Of a DNA stretch of 64,000 nucleotides, positions 45,245-53,625 are shown piece after piece. Made by a program: the position numbers and the translations under genes. Below the pieces are notes generated by a model that saw only the letters and a program-made list of their open reading frames with translations, did not search any database and had not been told where the DNA came from. Position 1 is the first letter of the stretch. Each line of letters opens with the position of its first letter. The DNA is taken from contig JAHHHN010000017.1 of the NCBI GenBank assembly GCA_019359325.1, positions 1-64,000 on the forward strand, read 5' to 3'. This DNA comes from Mojavia pulchra JT2-VF2 (GTDB lineage: Bacteria; Cyanobacteriota; Cyanobacteriia; Cyanobacteriales; Nostocaceae).

Positions 45245-46564
45245 TTACCCCATTTTCTGACATCGCTTTCCCGTCCACTTCTCCCATCGCAGAATCCCAC
45301 GGCTGATTAATTCTGGATTCTCGTCACCAGCAAAACAGATCCGCCCCATTCTTTCGCAAGCAATAAGAACCTCACCATGTCCCATAAACGGCGCAATCAC
45401 AAAATTGTTTTGACTGGTATACAAATTAATCAAGTAGTTGACGATGCCCTCTACTCCTTCAACATTAATTGGTGTCTGTGGCTTGGATAGGAATTGCTGA
45501 GAAAAAATTCCTACATAGATGTTGCCTAGCACTAATTCGTATTGAAAGGGCATCTGATTATGCCTGTAGAATTCGTAAATATGCCCTTCCGATCGCAGCA
45601 CAGCTACAACCCTAGCCTCAGAAACTAAATAATTATGATTCCAAGTAGATGAAAGAGTAGCGATCGCCAAAGCTGCATCTGAAGGTAGCAAATTCATGAA
45701 TTCTTGCTGTGCCGTATCACCACAATACACTAGATGTCTTTCCAGCATCCATTCCTGACCAACTTTGGCGATCGCTTGTTTCTCTATTACTTCCTCAGAC
45801 TGACGCTGGGCTTTTTTAAGCAGTAACTTAGTTTCCTTTTCAGCTAAAGCACTTTTGTGCGCCAGCATTTGTAATTCTTTTTGCCTAGCCCTCGCCTCAG
45901 CCACAATTTTAGCTTGGCGTTCAGCTTCTTCTTGATCGCCTTGTCCCTGAGCTAATTTCCAAGCCTTTTGTGCTTCTTCTGCTAAGGCACGTTCTTGACT
46001 ACCAGCCCTTGCTACCTTTAGTAATGCCGTCGGACTGTCGGCGATCGCTGTACCCTTAATAATTTTTTTGACATCTGGGTGAATACTTTTAGCAATCTGC
46101 TTACCGTGCTGAAAGGTACGCTCGGAATATCCCGCTTCTCTTGCTAACTCTACAGTTCTTTTGGGAGGTGGTGAAATCATTTCACCACCTTTGTGGGTAT
46201 GTTGGTTATCCCCGACTTTCGCCCTCAGCCCCATGCGTTCGAGAATTTGATCTCGCTCTAACCACAGTTCTGAGCGCTCTAGAGGCTCTAGTTCATTGCG
46301 GATTAAATTCTCGTCAATCTCTGCTAAACGAGCTTGGTCAGTATCTTGGTAGTTAACAATATTGCACTCAATTGCCACTAACCCCAACAGCTTACAAGCT
46401 GTGAGACGATGTAGCCCCGCAATCAAATTCAGCTTTTGGTCAACTGTAATCGGGTTCAATAGACCATTAGCCTTAATTGATTCCTTTAACTCATCAACTT
46501 TCTCACCCTTTACCGGACGGCGGTTGCGACCAATAAGAATGTGGTCTATGGGCACAATAGGCAT
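45245..46564 (-). CDS. ParB-domain protein fused to a degenerate DNA methyltransferase domain
   Basis: A 439-residue protein. Residues 1-110 are a ParB/Srx domain (VPIDHILIGRNRRPVKGEKV; IKANGLLNPITVDQKLNLIA; GLHRLTACKLLG; ENLIRNELEPLERSEL). A charged helical region follows (about 180-270). The C-terminal third resembles an N4/N6 adenine methyltransferase: HLVYCGDTAQQEF at its start and FVIAPFMGHGEVLIACERMG, ending RGILRWEKWTGKR. The catalytic DPPY tetrad is absent (ATLSSTW stands in its place) and the SAM-binding DPFxGxG is altered to APFMGHG, so it is probably inactive as a methylase. ParB-methyltransferase fusions are typical of phage and mobile elements. Confidence 0.85.
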   Translation of the reverse strand: MPIVPIDHILIGRNRRPVKGEKVDELKESIKANGLLNPITVDQKLNLIAGLHRLTACKLLGLVAIECNIVNYQDTDQARLAEIDENLIRNELEPLERSELWLERDQILERMGLRAKVGDNQHTHKGGEMISPPPKRTVELAREAGYSERTFQHGKQIAKSIHPDVKKIIKGTAIADSPTALLKVARAGSQERALAEEAQKAWKLAQGQGDQEEAERQAKIVAEARARQKELQMLAHKSALAEKETKLLLKKAQRQSEEVIEKQAIAKVGQEWMLERHLVYCGDTAQQEFMNLLPSDAALAIATLSSTWNHNYLVSEARVVAVLRSEGHIYEFYRHNQMPFQYELVLGNIYVGIFSQQFLSKPQTPINVEGVEGIVNYLINLYTSQNNFVIAPFMGHGEVLIACERMGRICFAGDENPELISRGILRWEKWTGKRCQKMG

Positions 46565-46635
46565 AACTACTGTTCTTTAGTGCAGTCAGTTAAAACACCA
46601 ACAATAGCATTAAGATACACCTAATTTCTAGGTTA

Positions 46636-46860
46636 TGGGGCATGGGGCATGGGGCATGGGGCATGGGGCATGGGGCATGGGGCATGGGGCATTGGGCATC
46701 GGGAAGGAGCAAAAGTTATTCATAGTTCCTTCCCCTTGCCCCCCAGTCCCCAGTCCCCAGTCCCCAGTCCCCAGTCCCCAGTCCCCAGTCCCCAATCCCC
46801 AGTCCCCAGTCCCCAGTCCCCAGTCCCCAGTCCCCAGTCCCCAGCCCCCAATCCCCAATC
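46636..46860. repeat. Two heptameric STRR tracts (GGGCATG and CCCCAGT)
   Basis: 46636-46700 holds about nine GGGCATG-type units, and 46738-46860 about seventeen CCCCAGT/CCCCAAT units, separated by a short unique piece. These are STRR-type 7-bp repeats known in heterocystous cyanobacteria. Apparent frames through them (Pro/Gln/Ser or Gly/Trp/Asp) are artefacts. Confidence 0.85.
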
Positions 46861-47499
46861 CCTAACACCTAATTTAATGAGAATGTCTTATGGTACACAA
46901 CTGAGCTAATCACAATCCGTTGATAATAGCTAAAGTCGGTTGATTACCCATAATATTTAGAAATTATATGAGGAAATCTACTCAATCCATATTTACAATT
47001 TCCTCAGCATTTTATCAAAGATATTATGGATATTTAAGGAAAACGTATGCAGCGAAAATCAGTTGACAAATTAAAAGTTTTTTGCCATACTTGAACGAAA
47101 GTTTATCTTAGTTTATTCTGTCATTATTATCAGCGCTTTGTTATTCTTGGATGTCATTATATTGCTAGCGCTACCAGATTTTTAAGTTACTTGAGTCCGT
47201 GTGTGTAGAGGATAAACTGAAAATACTTAAAAGTAGCGCTAATATGAATTTAGTCGCTAAACAAAATTCAAAATTAAAAAAGCTTGTTATATAAGCTTTT
47301 CTCGTAGTCAGAATTGTATCTTTATTTTTGCTGTACTGGTACTAATAATCTGTAGCAGCTAAAAAGGCGTAAAAGAATTCACATACAACTAATTAGACTT
47401 ATCTATTTGTGTACGTAAAAACATTTCAGATAAGTCTACTGTAATCAACTGATATAGCCATTAGGCTAACCCTTGGCATAGCACAATTGGAATGAAAAT
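46861..47499. promoter_or_regulatory. Upstream region of the hgdB-hgdC-hgdA genes
   Basis: About 640 bp without a gene, leading to hgdB. It is probably where the export/tailoring cluster is switched on in developing heterocysts. It contains GTACTGGTAC at 47333-47342 (a short palindrome) but no convincing GTA-N8-TAC NtcA site. The start of hgdB has no strong Shine-Dalgarno. Confidence 0.45.
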
Positions 47500-48699
47500 A
47501 TGGCAGTAAATAAGGAAAGCCAACTATTCAAAAAACCGATACATCGGTGGCAAATAATTTTGGCAGCTTCTGTTGCTTTAGCTACTGGGCTAGCATCTTT
47601 TTACGCTTTATCAACATTGTTTCGCCCTAATACTCAGACTCGCCCAGCAAGTACCCCAAAAGTTGCTCCCGCCAAAGTTGCTGTAACCGCTTTGGGACGT
47701 CTTCAGCCTGAAGGTGAAATTACTTATTTGTCTGCGCCCAATTCAATTAATGGTGTGCGAGTCGAAAAACTGTTGGTGAAGGAAGGCGATAAGGTACAGG
47801 TAGGACAAATATTGGCTTACCTGGAAGACTATAATCGCGCCACAGCAGCTCTGCAACAGTCTTTAGACAAACTGCAAGTTGCTAAAGCCCAACTAGCCCA
47901 GGTCAGATCTGGAGCGAAAACCGGAGACATCGATGCTCAAAAAGCGGCGATCGCTCGTTTACAGTCACAATTAAAAGGAGACGTTGCAGCGCAACAAGCA
48001 ACAATTGCTCGCCTCCAGGCTCAGGTAGAGAATGCTCAAACCGAGAACGATCGCTATCAGCAATTATACAAACAAGGTGCGATCGCAGCTTCTGTAGGAG
48101 ATAGCAAAGCTTTACAACTCAAAACTACACAACAGCAGCTAACAGAGGCTCAAGCCACCCTTAAGCGTACTCAAGATACATTGCAACAACAGCTTCAAGA
48201 AGCAAAATCTCGACTCAATAGTATCAGTGAAGTGCGTGGTGTAGATGTTGAGTTAGCACAAACCGAAGTCAAAAGTGCTACAACTGCTGTCAAACAAGCA
48301 AAAGCAGACCAGGATTTAACTTACATTAAATCTCCCATCAATGGCACAATTTTAAAAATTCACGCCAAAACTGGAGAAGTCATCTCCACTTCTGGGTTTG
48401 CTGAGATAGGTAAAATATCTCAAATGTTTGTAGTTGCAGAAGTCTACCAAACCGACATTGAAAAAGTCCGCTTAGGACAAAAAGTTACCATTACCAGCCC
48501 CGCATTTTCTGGAAAATTGCAGGGAACTGTCAGTGAGATTGGTTGGCAAGTTGACAAACAAAGCATCTTCAGCATCAATCCAGGCTCAGACACAGACCGC
48601 AAAATTATCCAAGTGAAAATATCCATCGATAAACCCGCAGATAGTGCAAGGGTGGCTCGGTTAACCAACTTACAGGTTGACGTCGCTATTCACATATAG
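47500..48699 (+). CDS. hgdB: HgdB/DevB-like membrane fusion protein (HlyD family)
   Basis: A 399-residue periplasmic adaptor. It has an N-terminal membrane anchor (IILAASVALATGLASFYAL, about 20-40), a lipoyl half-motif with VEKLLVKEGDKVQVGQILAY, a long coiled coil (about 125-250, Gln/Ala rich), then IKSPINGTILKIHAKTGEVI and a beta-barrel region. It belongs to the DevB family, whose members link an inner-membrane ABC permease to TolC to export heterocyst glycolipids. The gene is first in the plus-strand hgd cluster. HgdB is preferred over DevB because hgdC and the epimerase hgdA follow, while a devA ATPase does not. Confidence 0.9.
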   Translation: MAVNKESQLFKKPIHRWQIILAASVALATGLASFYALSTLFRPNTQTRPASTPKVAPAKVAVTALGRLQPEGEITYLSAPNSINGVRVEKLLVKEGDKVQVGQILAYLEDYNRATAALQQSLDKLQVAKAQLAQVRSGAKTGDIDAQKAAIARLQSQLKGDVAAQQATIARLQAQVENAQTENDRYQQLYKQGAIAASVGDSKALQLKTTQQQLTEAQATLKRTQDTLQQQLQEAKSRLNSISEVRGVDVELAQTEVKSATTAVKQAKADQDLTYIKSPINGTILKIHAKTGEVISTSGFAEIGKISQMFVVAEVYQTDIEKVRLGQKVTITSPAFSGKLQGTVSEIGWQVDKQSIFSINPGSDTDRKIIQVKISIDKPADSARVARLTNLQVDVAIHI

Positions 48700-48856
48700 C
48701 TATTAGTCATTGGTCACAAGTAACTAATACCAATTCTTCACCAGGAAACACAGATTGAATCTGGCTTTCTTAATTACGAATTGGTATAACAACTGACCAT
48801 TGAGAACTAACAATTAATAACTAACAACTGACTACTGACAACCGATAACTGAATCC

Positions 48857-50035
48857 ATGAATTTTAAGATTCCTTTGGCATGGCTACAACTAGCCCAGCA
48901 AAAAGTTCGTTTTCTGGTAGCTGTAGCGGGGATTGCTTTTATTGTGCTGCTGATGTTTATTCAGTTAGGCTTTCAAGACGCACTTTATTCTAGCGCTACC
49001 GCAGTGCATCAGAGTCTACGAGGAGATTTATTTTTAATCAGTTCTCAATATAAATCTTTGACTTCAAATCAAAGCTTTTCTCGGACTCGTTTATACCAAG
49101 CCCTTGGGTTTGAGGGCGTAGAGTCAGTTAGCCCCATGTATTTGCAATTTGCAAAACTAAAAAATCCCGTAACTGGAGAGAAATACTCAATCTATGTTAT
49201 TGGATTTGACCCAGGTAGATCTATTCTAAATATTCCTGAAGTTGAGGAGAATTTAGATAAGCTCAAGATTCCAGATGTCATGCTTTTTGACAGAGATTCC
49301 CGTTCAGAATTTGGGCCAATTGCTGAACAATATGATAGTGGTAATACTGAACAAACAATTGAAATATTTCCCTTTAATTCACTAATTGGTTATAGGGTAA
49401 GAGTTGGGGGATTATTCAGCTTGGGGCCTTCCTTTGGCGTGGATGGCAATTTAATTGTCAGTGATTCAACTTTTATGAGGATAAATCCCAATAGCCGTCC
49501 GGCAGAAATGATTGATGTGGGTGTGATTACCTTGAAACCTGGTGTAGATCCAAACAAGGTTCAAAAAGATTTGCAGGCAAGTTTACCTAATGATGTCCAA
49601 GTTTTTACATACCAAGGTTTTATCGATTTTGAAAAACAATATTGGGCTGTCAGAACACCAATTGGATTTATCCTTAACCTAATGCTGACAATGGCTTCTG
49701 TTGTTGGTGTAGTGATTGTGTATCAAATACTTTACAGCAACATTGCTACTCAATTTATTGCTTATGCAACTTTAAAAGCTATAGGTTATGCAAATAATTA
49801 TTTACTAAATGTAGTCTTTCAACAAGCTTTAATCTTGGCATTCTTAAGTTATATACCCGGATTTATTTTATCCGTACTTCTATATGATTTTGCCATGAAA
49901 GCTACTAAGCTACCAATTGTGATGACCTTTAATAATGCATTAGTTGTCTTAATATCAGCCGTTTTAATGTGTATAACTTCTGGGTCACTTGCTATTAATA
50001 AGCTCCGTTCCGCAGACCCGGCTGATATTTTCTAA
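48857..50035 (+). CDS. hgdC: HgdC/DevC-like ABC transporter permease
   Basis: A 392-residue MacB/FtsX-type permease. It has a first membrane helix FLVAVAGIAFIVLLMFIQL, a large periplasmic domain (about 45-265), and three C-terminal helices (LNLMLTMASVVGVVIVYQIL; QQALILAFLSYIPGFILSVL; VVLISAVLMCITSGSLAI), ending SADPADIF. It would work with HgdB (157 bp upstream) in glycolipid export. No ABC ATPase gene follows or precedes, so an ATPase such as DevA encoded elsewhere must power it. This matches the known ATPase-less hgdBC layout of Anabaena. Confidence 0.9.
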   Translation: MNFKIPLAWLQLAQQKVRFLVAVAGIAFIVLLMFIQLGFQDALYSSATAVHQSLRGDLFLISSQYKSLTSNQSFSRTRLYQALGFEGVESVSPMYLQFAKLKNPVTGEKYSIYVIGFDPGRSILNIPEVEENLDKLKIPDVMLFDRDSRSEFGPIAEQYDSGNTEQTIEIFPFNSLIGYRVRVGGLFSLGPSFGVDGNLIVSDSTFMRINPNSRPAEMIDVGVITLKPGVDPNKVQKDLQASLPNDVQVFTYQGFIDFEKQYWAVRTPIGFILNLMLTMASVVGVVIVYQILYSNIATQFIAYATLKAIGYANNYLLNVVFQQALILAFLSYIPGFILSVLLYDFAMKATKLPIVMTFNNALVVLISAVLMCITSGSLAINKLRSADPADIF

Positions 50036-50127
50036 ACGATGAAAAAGGAACGCTTGGACTGGTAATTAGTATTTTACTTACAACTCACAACTCAGCACTC
50101 ACTACTCAAACCAATTATCTCTGCTCT

Positions 50128-51132
50128 ATGAACCTCGAAAATAAAACTCTCCTGATCACCGGAATTGATGAATTTATCGGTTGGCGTGCGGCTGAGTTAG
50201 CCATAGCAAAAGGAATGAAAGTCCGGGGACTACAAAGTTCTAGCGATCGCAATCAACAAGTGCAAGATTTAGGCATTGAGTTAATTGTTGGTAGTATTAC
50301 CGATCCTAAAATTGCCCAAAAAGCTTGTCAGGGAGTAAACATCGTTTTACATACAGCCCAACTTGCTCAAGAAGCTGGCCCACTCAAAGATTTTCGTGAG
50401 GTCAATGTTGATGGCACTGTCACTATGGCAAAAGCTGCTAAAGATGCTGGCGTCAAAACTTTTGTGCATCTATCTAGTGTATTAGTTTATGGTTTTAATT
50501 ACCCAGATAAAGTCACCGAATCCGGGCCACTTGTTGACGAAAATAACCCATACTGTCAAACAAAAATCGCTGCCGAATCAGCAGTATTACAACTAAATTC
50601 TCCCCCAGATTTTGGCATTATAGTTATTCGCGCAGGTGATGTTTACGGGCCTGGATGTATCCCTTGGATTGTCCGACCAGTTCATTTTATGCGCCAAAAA
50701 TTATTTGCCTATGCTAATGATGAGCATGGAGTTATCAATCATGTATATATAGATAACTTGGTTGATGCCATCTTTTTAGCGATAGAAAAAGAAACCTACG
50801 GTGAAATCTTTAATATCACTGATGGGCAAGAAACTTCTTGGAAAGAATATTTTACGCGTTTAGCAGAAATATCTGGTTCACCTGCACCTATGTCAATAGG
50901 AAAAGATGAAATTAAGTTGTTTCTCAAGCTGCGTGTCCAAGGGCAAAAGCTATTTCGGAAAAAAGCCGATATTCTGCCAGAGTCTATAGATTTTATGACT
51001 CGTCCATACGCTTATTCCATTGCCAAAGCGCAAAATCAATTAAGTTACGCACCAAAAATTGACTTAGAAGAAGGACTACAGCGCATACAGGAATGGTTGG
51101 AGAAAACAGATATCCAACAGTTGATGAAATAG
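50128..51132 (+). CDS. hgdA: HgdA-like NAD-dependent epimerase/dehydratase
   Basis: A 334-residue extended SDR protein. The nucleotide-binding start is LLITGIDEFIGWRAAELAIA, where the usual GxxGFIG has lost its middle Gly (GIDEFIG). Further motifs are VLHTAQLAQEAGPLKDFREV, FVHLSSVLVYGFNYPDKV and the catalytic NPYCQTKIAAES (Tyr-x-x-x-Lys), then VIRAGDVYGPGCIPWIV. It is placed directly after hgdC as in Anabaena, where HgdA is implicated in the heterocyst glycolipid layer, possibly by modifying the sugar head group. Its exact reaction is unknown. Confidence 0.88.
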   Translation: MNLENKTLLITGIDEFIGWRAAELAIAKGMKVRGLQSSSDRNQQVQDLGIELIVGSITDPKIAQKACQGVNIVLHTAQLAQEAGPLKDFREVNVDGTVTMAKAAKDAGVKTFVHLSSVLVYGFNYPDKVTESGPLVDENNPYCQTKIAAESAVLQLNSPPDFGIIVIRAGDVYGPGCIPWIVRPVHFMRQKLFAYANDEHGVINHVYIDNLVDAIFLAIEKETYGEIFNITDGQETSWKEYFTRLAEISGSPAPMSIGKDEIKLFLKLRVQGQKLFRKKADILPESIDFMTRPYAYSIAKAQNQLSYAPKIDLEEGLQRIQEWLEKTDIQQLMK

Positions 51133-51162
51133 GAACTGGGGACTGGGGACTGGGGACTGGGG
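51131..51162. repeat. Short heptameric tract (GGGGACT)n
   Basis: About four GGGGACT units right at the hgdA stop, of the same heptamer type as 2156-2192 and (as complement) 46738-46860. Confidence 0.65.
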
Positions 51163-51233
51163 GACAAGGAAGAAATGCCCCATGCCCCATGCCCAATCCT
51201 CAATCCCAAAGATTATCTTTAGGAGAATATTAG

Positions 51234-51704
51234 ATGATGTTGAAGCTATCTAAGTTTACTTCGTTTGTTCTCGCTGCTTTAGCAAGTATTAGCTCTGCTA
51301 AGATTGTGAATGCTGCACCAACTCAAACATTAACCGTTGTCGTGAATGGTATCCAACACCAAAAAGGAGAAATTTGCATAGGAGTTTATTCTAAAGAAAA
51401 AGGATTTCCTTCAAATACTTCTAATGTATTGCAAAGCTCTTGCACGAAAATTACAGGTAGCACGGTAAAACAGCAGTTCTCTGGTTTGAAACCTGGCAAT
51501 TATGCGGTGGCTATAGTTGATGATCAAAATGGCGATCGCAAACTCAATAAAGACTTTTTCGGCATCCCCACAGAAGGTTTTGGAGTTTCTAACAATCCAA
51601 CAGTATCAATCCAAACTGGTACACCCAAGTTCCGCGATGCTAGTTTTTCTGTGAGTAAAAATACCACAATCAACATTAACGTCAAATATTCCCTCGATCC
51701 GTAA
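51234..51704 (+). CDS. Exported DUF2141 protein
   Basis: A 156-residue protein with a signal peptide (KLSKFTSFVLAALASISSAK, likely cleaved before APTQT at about residue 27) and a DUF2141 beta-sandwich: QTLTVVVNGIQHQKGEICIG, VYSKEKGFPS, FSGLKPGNYAVAIVDDQNGD and FGIPTEGFGVSNNP. The two Cys (EICIG and QSSCTK) may pair. TAGGAG precedes the start. Its position in the hgd/hglT cluster suggests a role in the heterocyst envelope, but the family has no assigned function. Confidence 0.88.
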   Translation: MMLKLSKFTSFVLAALASISSAKIVNAAPTQTLTVVVNGIQHQKGEICIGVYSKEKGFPSNTSNVLQSSCTKITGSTVKQQFSGLKPGNYAVAIVDDQNGDRKLNKDFFGIPTEGFGVSNNPTVSIQTGTPKFRDASFSVSKNTTININVKYSLDP

Positions 51705-51880
51705 ATTTCCTAATTACGAATTACCCTTCGGGTACTCTGCGAGAACCCCTACGGGGAACGGCAGTTCCTCTTTGGGGAAACCACCAAGACCGGACTGCCT
51801 CACGAATTACGAATTACGAATTTGTATGCTTCCTAATGACTGATGACTATTAACTAATTCTGCCGGAGGCTTTAAATTTA
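51705..51880. repeat. Short REP and (AATTACG) units
   Basis: AATTACG units at 51710-51722 and 51806-51824 flank a hairpin-rich REP (CCCTTCGGGTACTCTGCGAG, then CCCCTACGGGGAACGGCAG). GGAGGC at 51866-51871 is a good ribosome site for the next gene. Confidence 0.6.
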
Positions 51881-53149
51881 ATGCCAGATTTGGTAATGTT
51901 TCTGTGTAAATCGTTGCTGGGTTGGCTGGCTATTCAAGGATGTTTAACCCTTGTTTTCTTGTGGTCTCTGCAATCCAGTCAGCAAAAGTTATTATTAGAT
52001 GATCAGTTGCCCAAAACAGCGGTTATTCTCTGTCTACGTGGAGCCGACCCCTATCTCAGCGACTGTTTACAGGCATTATTAAAGCAGAACTATCCCCAGT
52101 ATGATTTAAAAATTATTGTCGATCATCAGGAAGACCCAGCTTGGAAAATTGCTGTTGATACTGTCCAAGAGCAAGGAGCATCTAATGTTGAAATTAGTGC
52201 TTTGACGACAGTACGCAATAATTGTAGTCTCAAATGCAGTTCCCTACTGCAAGCTGTCTCAGAATTGGATGATTCCTATAAGATAGTTGCTTTAGTGGAT
52301 GCCGATACAGTAGTTCATCCTAATTGGCTGCGGGAATTAGTCAGCCCCCTAGCTGATCCTCATGTGGGAGCGACAACTGGCCACCGTTGGTATTTACCCA
52401 CAGGTCGCTATTGGGGGTCTTTGGTGCGGTACATAGGTAACGTCTCAACAGTTGTGCAGATGTATCTGTTCGGGGTTCCTTGGGGTGGAACTTTGGCGAT
52501 TAAAACAGAAGTGCTTCGCCAAACAGGACTTCTAGATAAGTGGAGTCAAGCTTTTGGCGAAGACATGATGATCCGTAGCGTTTTAAAAAAATACGGAATG
52601 CAGGTCAAATTTGTACCTTCTCTAATGATGCTCAATCAGGAAGAGTGCGATTTACCTAGTTTAAGAACCTCAATTCATCGTCAACTACTCTGCGCTCGAC
52701 TTTATCACCCCCAATGGATGGCTGTTGTTGGTGATGTGATTTCTAGCATATTATTCCCTAATCTTGTGCTGATGTCTTTGCTAGGGGCGTTGTTGACTTG
52801 GCAATGGGAAAGTGTCGCTTTGTTATTAGGGTATTATGGCAGCTATACCTTGGGATTACTTTGGCTGATGGTAATTTTAGAGCAAGGTGTACAGCAAGTA
52901 ATCCGCGATCGCAATCAACCCAATCAACCACTGGCAAAACTATCATCTCCAATAATTATTAGACTATTGCTTGGCATTCCCCTAACTCAATGGATTTATG
53001 GGTTAGGAATGTTGTCTTCTCTGCGGATATCTACAGTTAAATGGCGTGGTATTAACTATCGAATTTCCGGCCCTTGGAATATCCGCTTACTTGAGTATCA
53101 CCCTTATCAAATATTAGATCAACCAGGCGATCCTAAAGTATCTCTTTGA
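51881..53149 (+). CDS. Family 2 glycosyltransferase, membrane-bound
   Basis: A 422-residue GT2 (cellulose synthase-like) enzyme. It has an N-terminal anchor (LLGWLAIQGCLTLVFLWSL) and a catalytic domain with PKTAVILCLRGADPYLSDCL, IVALVDADTVVHPNWLREL (DxD), TGHRWYLPTG, GVPWGGTLAIKTEVL and SQAFGEDMMIRSVLKKYG (catalytic ED). A QxxRW-like element is replaced by HRQLLCARL. Three to four C-terminal membrane helices follow. It lies in the glycolipid cluster and probably transfers a sugar at the cytoplasmic membrane; acceptor unknown. A decayed 5' copy lies 104 bp downstream. Confidence 0.88.
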   Translation: MPDLVMFLCKSLLGWLAIQGCLTLVFLWSLQSSQQKLLLDDQLPKTAVILCLRGADPYLSDCLQALLKQNYPQYDLKIIVDHQEDPAWKIAVDTVQEQGASNVEISALTTVRNNCSLKCSSLLQAVSELDDSYKIVALVDADTVVHPNWLRELVSPLADPHVGATTGHRWYLPTGRYWGSLVRYIGNVSTVVQMYLFGVPWGGTLAIKTEVLRQTGLLDKWSQAFGEDMMIRSVLKKYGMQVKFVPSLMMLNQEECDLPSLRTSIHRQLLCARLYHPQWMAVVGDVISSILFPNLVLMSLLGALLTWQWESVALLLGYYGSYTLGLLWLMVILEQGVQQVIRDRNQPNQPLAKLSSPIIIRLLLGIPLTQWIYGLGMLSSLRISTVKWRGINYRISGPWNIRLLEYHPYQILDQPGDPKVSL

Positions 53150-53252
53150 GCGGCGAGGGACTTTCAAGCCTGTCTCCTATTCCCTATCCCCTGCTATAAA
53201 TCTGCCTTTCTTAATTACGAACTACGAATTACGAATTACAAATTAGTCGCAC

Positions 53253-53380
53253 ATGAACGAGTTAGCAATATTGCTGTCTAAAGTTTTGCTGGGTTAGTTA
53301 GCTATTCAAATATTTTTAACACTCCTCTTCTTGTAGAATCTGCGTTCCCAGTACAGCAAATTGTTACCAAATGACAAGTT
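53253..53380 (+). pseudogene. Decayed 5' fragment of a second GT2 gene
   Basis: Reading MNELAILLSKVLLG, stop, LAIQIFLTLLFL, stop, NLRSQYSKLLPNDKL, it aligns through both stops with the N-terminus of the GT2 just upstream (LCKSLLGWLAIQGCLTLVFLW, SLQSSQQKLLLDDQL). TGG (Trp) has become TAG at both stops. The similarity ends exactly where the family E element starts (53381). It is a remnant of a tandem duplication. Confidence 0.7.
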
Positions 53381-53486
53381 ATACCAATTTGAAAAAAGAA
53401 TGCAACAGATGGGTAGGGGTAGGGGCACGGCAGTGCCGTGCCCCTACGAAGAATTTATCTGTCGCAAACATTATTTTAATTGGTAT
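53381..53486. repeat. Family E element, full copy (106 bp)
   Basis: ATACCAATTTGAAAAAAGAA at one end and TTATTTTAATTGGTAT at the other, with GGGGCACGGCAGTGCCGTGC inside. It abuts the GT2 fragment. Confidence 0.8.
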
Positions 53487-53625
53487 TACCTAAATGTTAA
53501 TCACCTGGGTATGAACTCCCCCTGGCTTGAAAGAGTAATGAAGTGCTGAGTTCTGAGTCGTGAGTTAAGAATAAGAATTTCTCTCCTTGTTCCCGCGTCC
53601 CCAATTCAAACTATTCCCTAAAATT

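Noticed and set aside
45245-46564. Plasmid partition ParB
   Set aside because: No ParA and no parS-like cluster; the C-terminal part is methyltransferase-like, as in phage-type ParB fusions.
46628-46909. Proline/glutamine/serine-rich or glycine/tryptophan-rich proteins
   Set aside because: Translations of 7-bp repeats.
47500-50035. Calling the transporter pair devB-devC
   Set aside because: There is no devA ATPase downstream and an hgdA-type epimerase follows, which fits hgdB-hgdC better.
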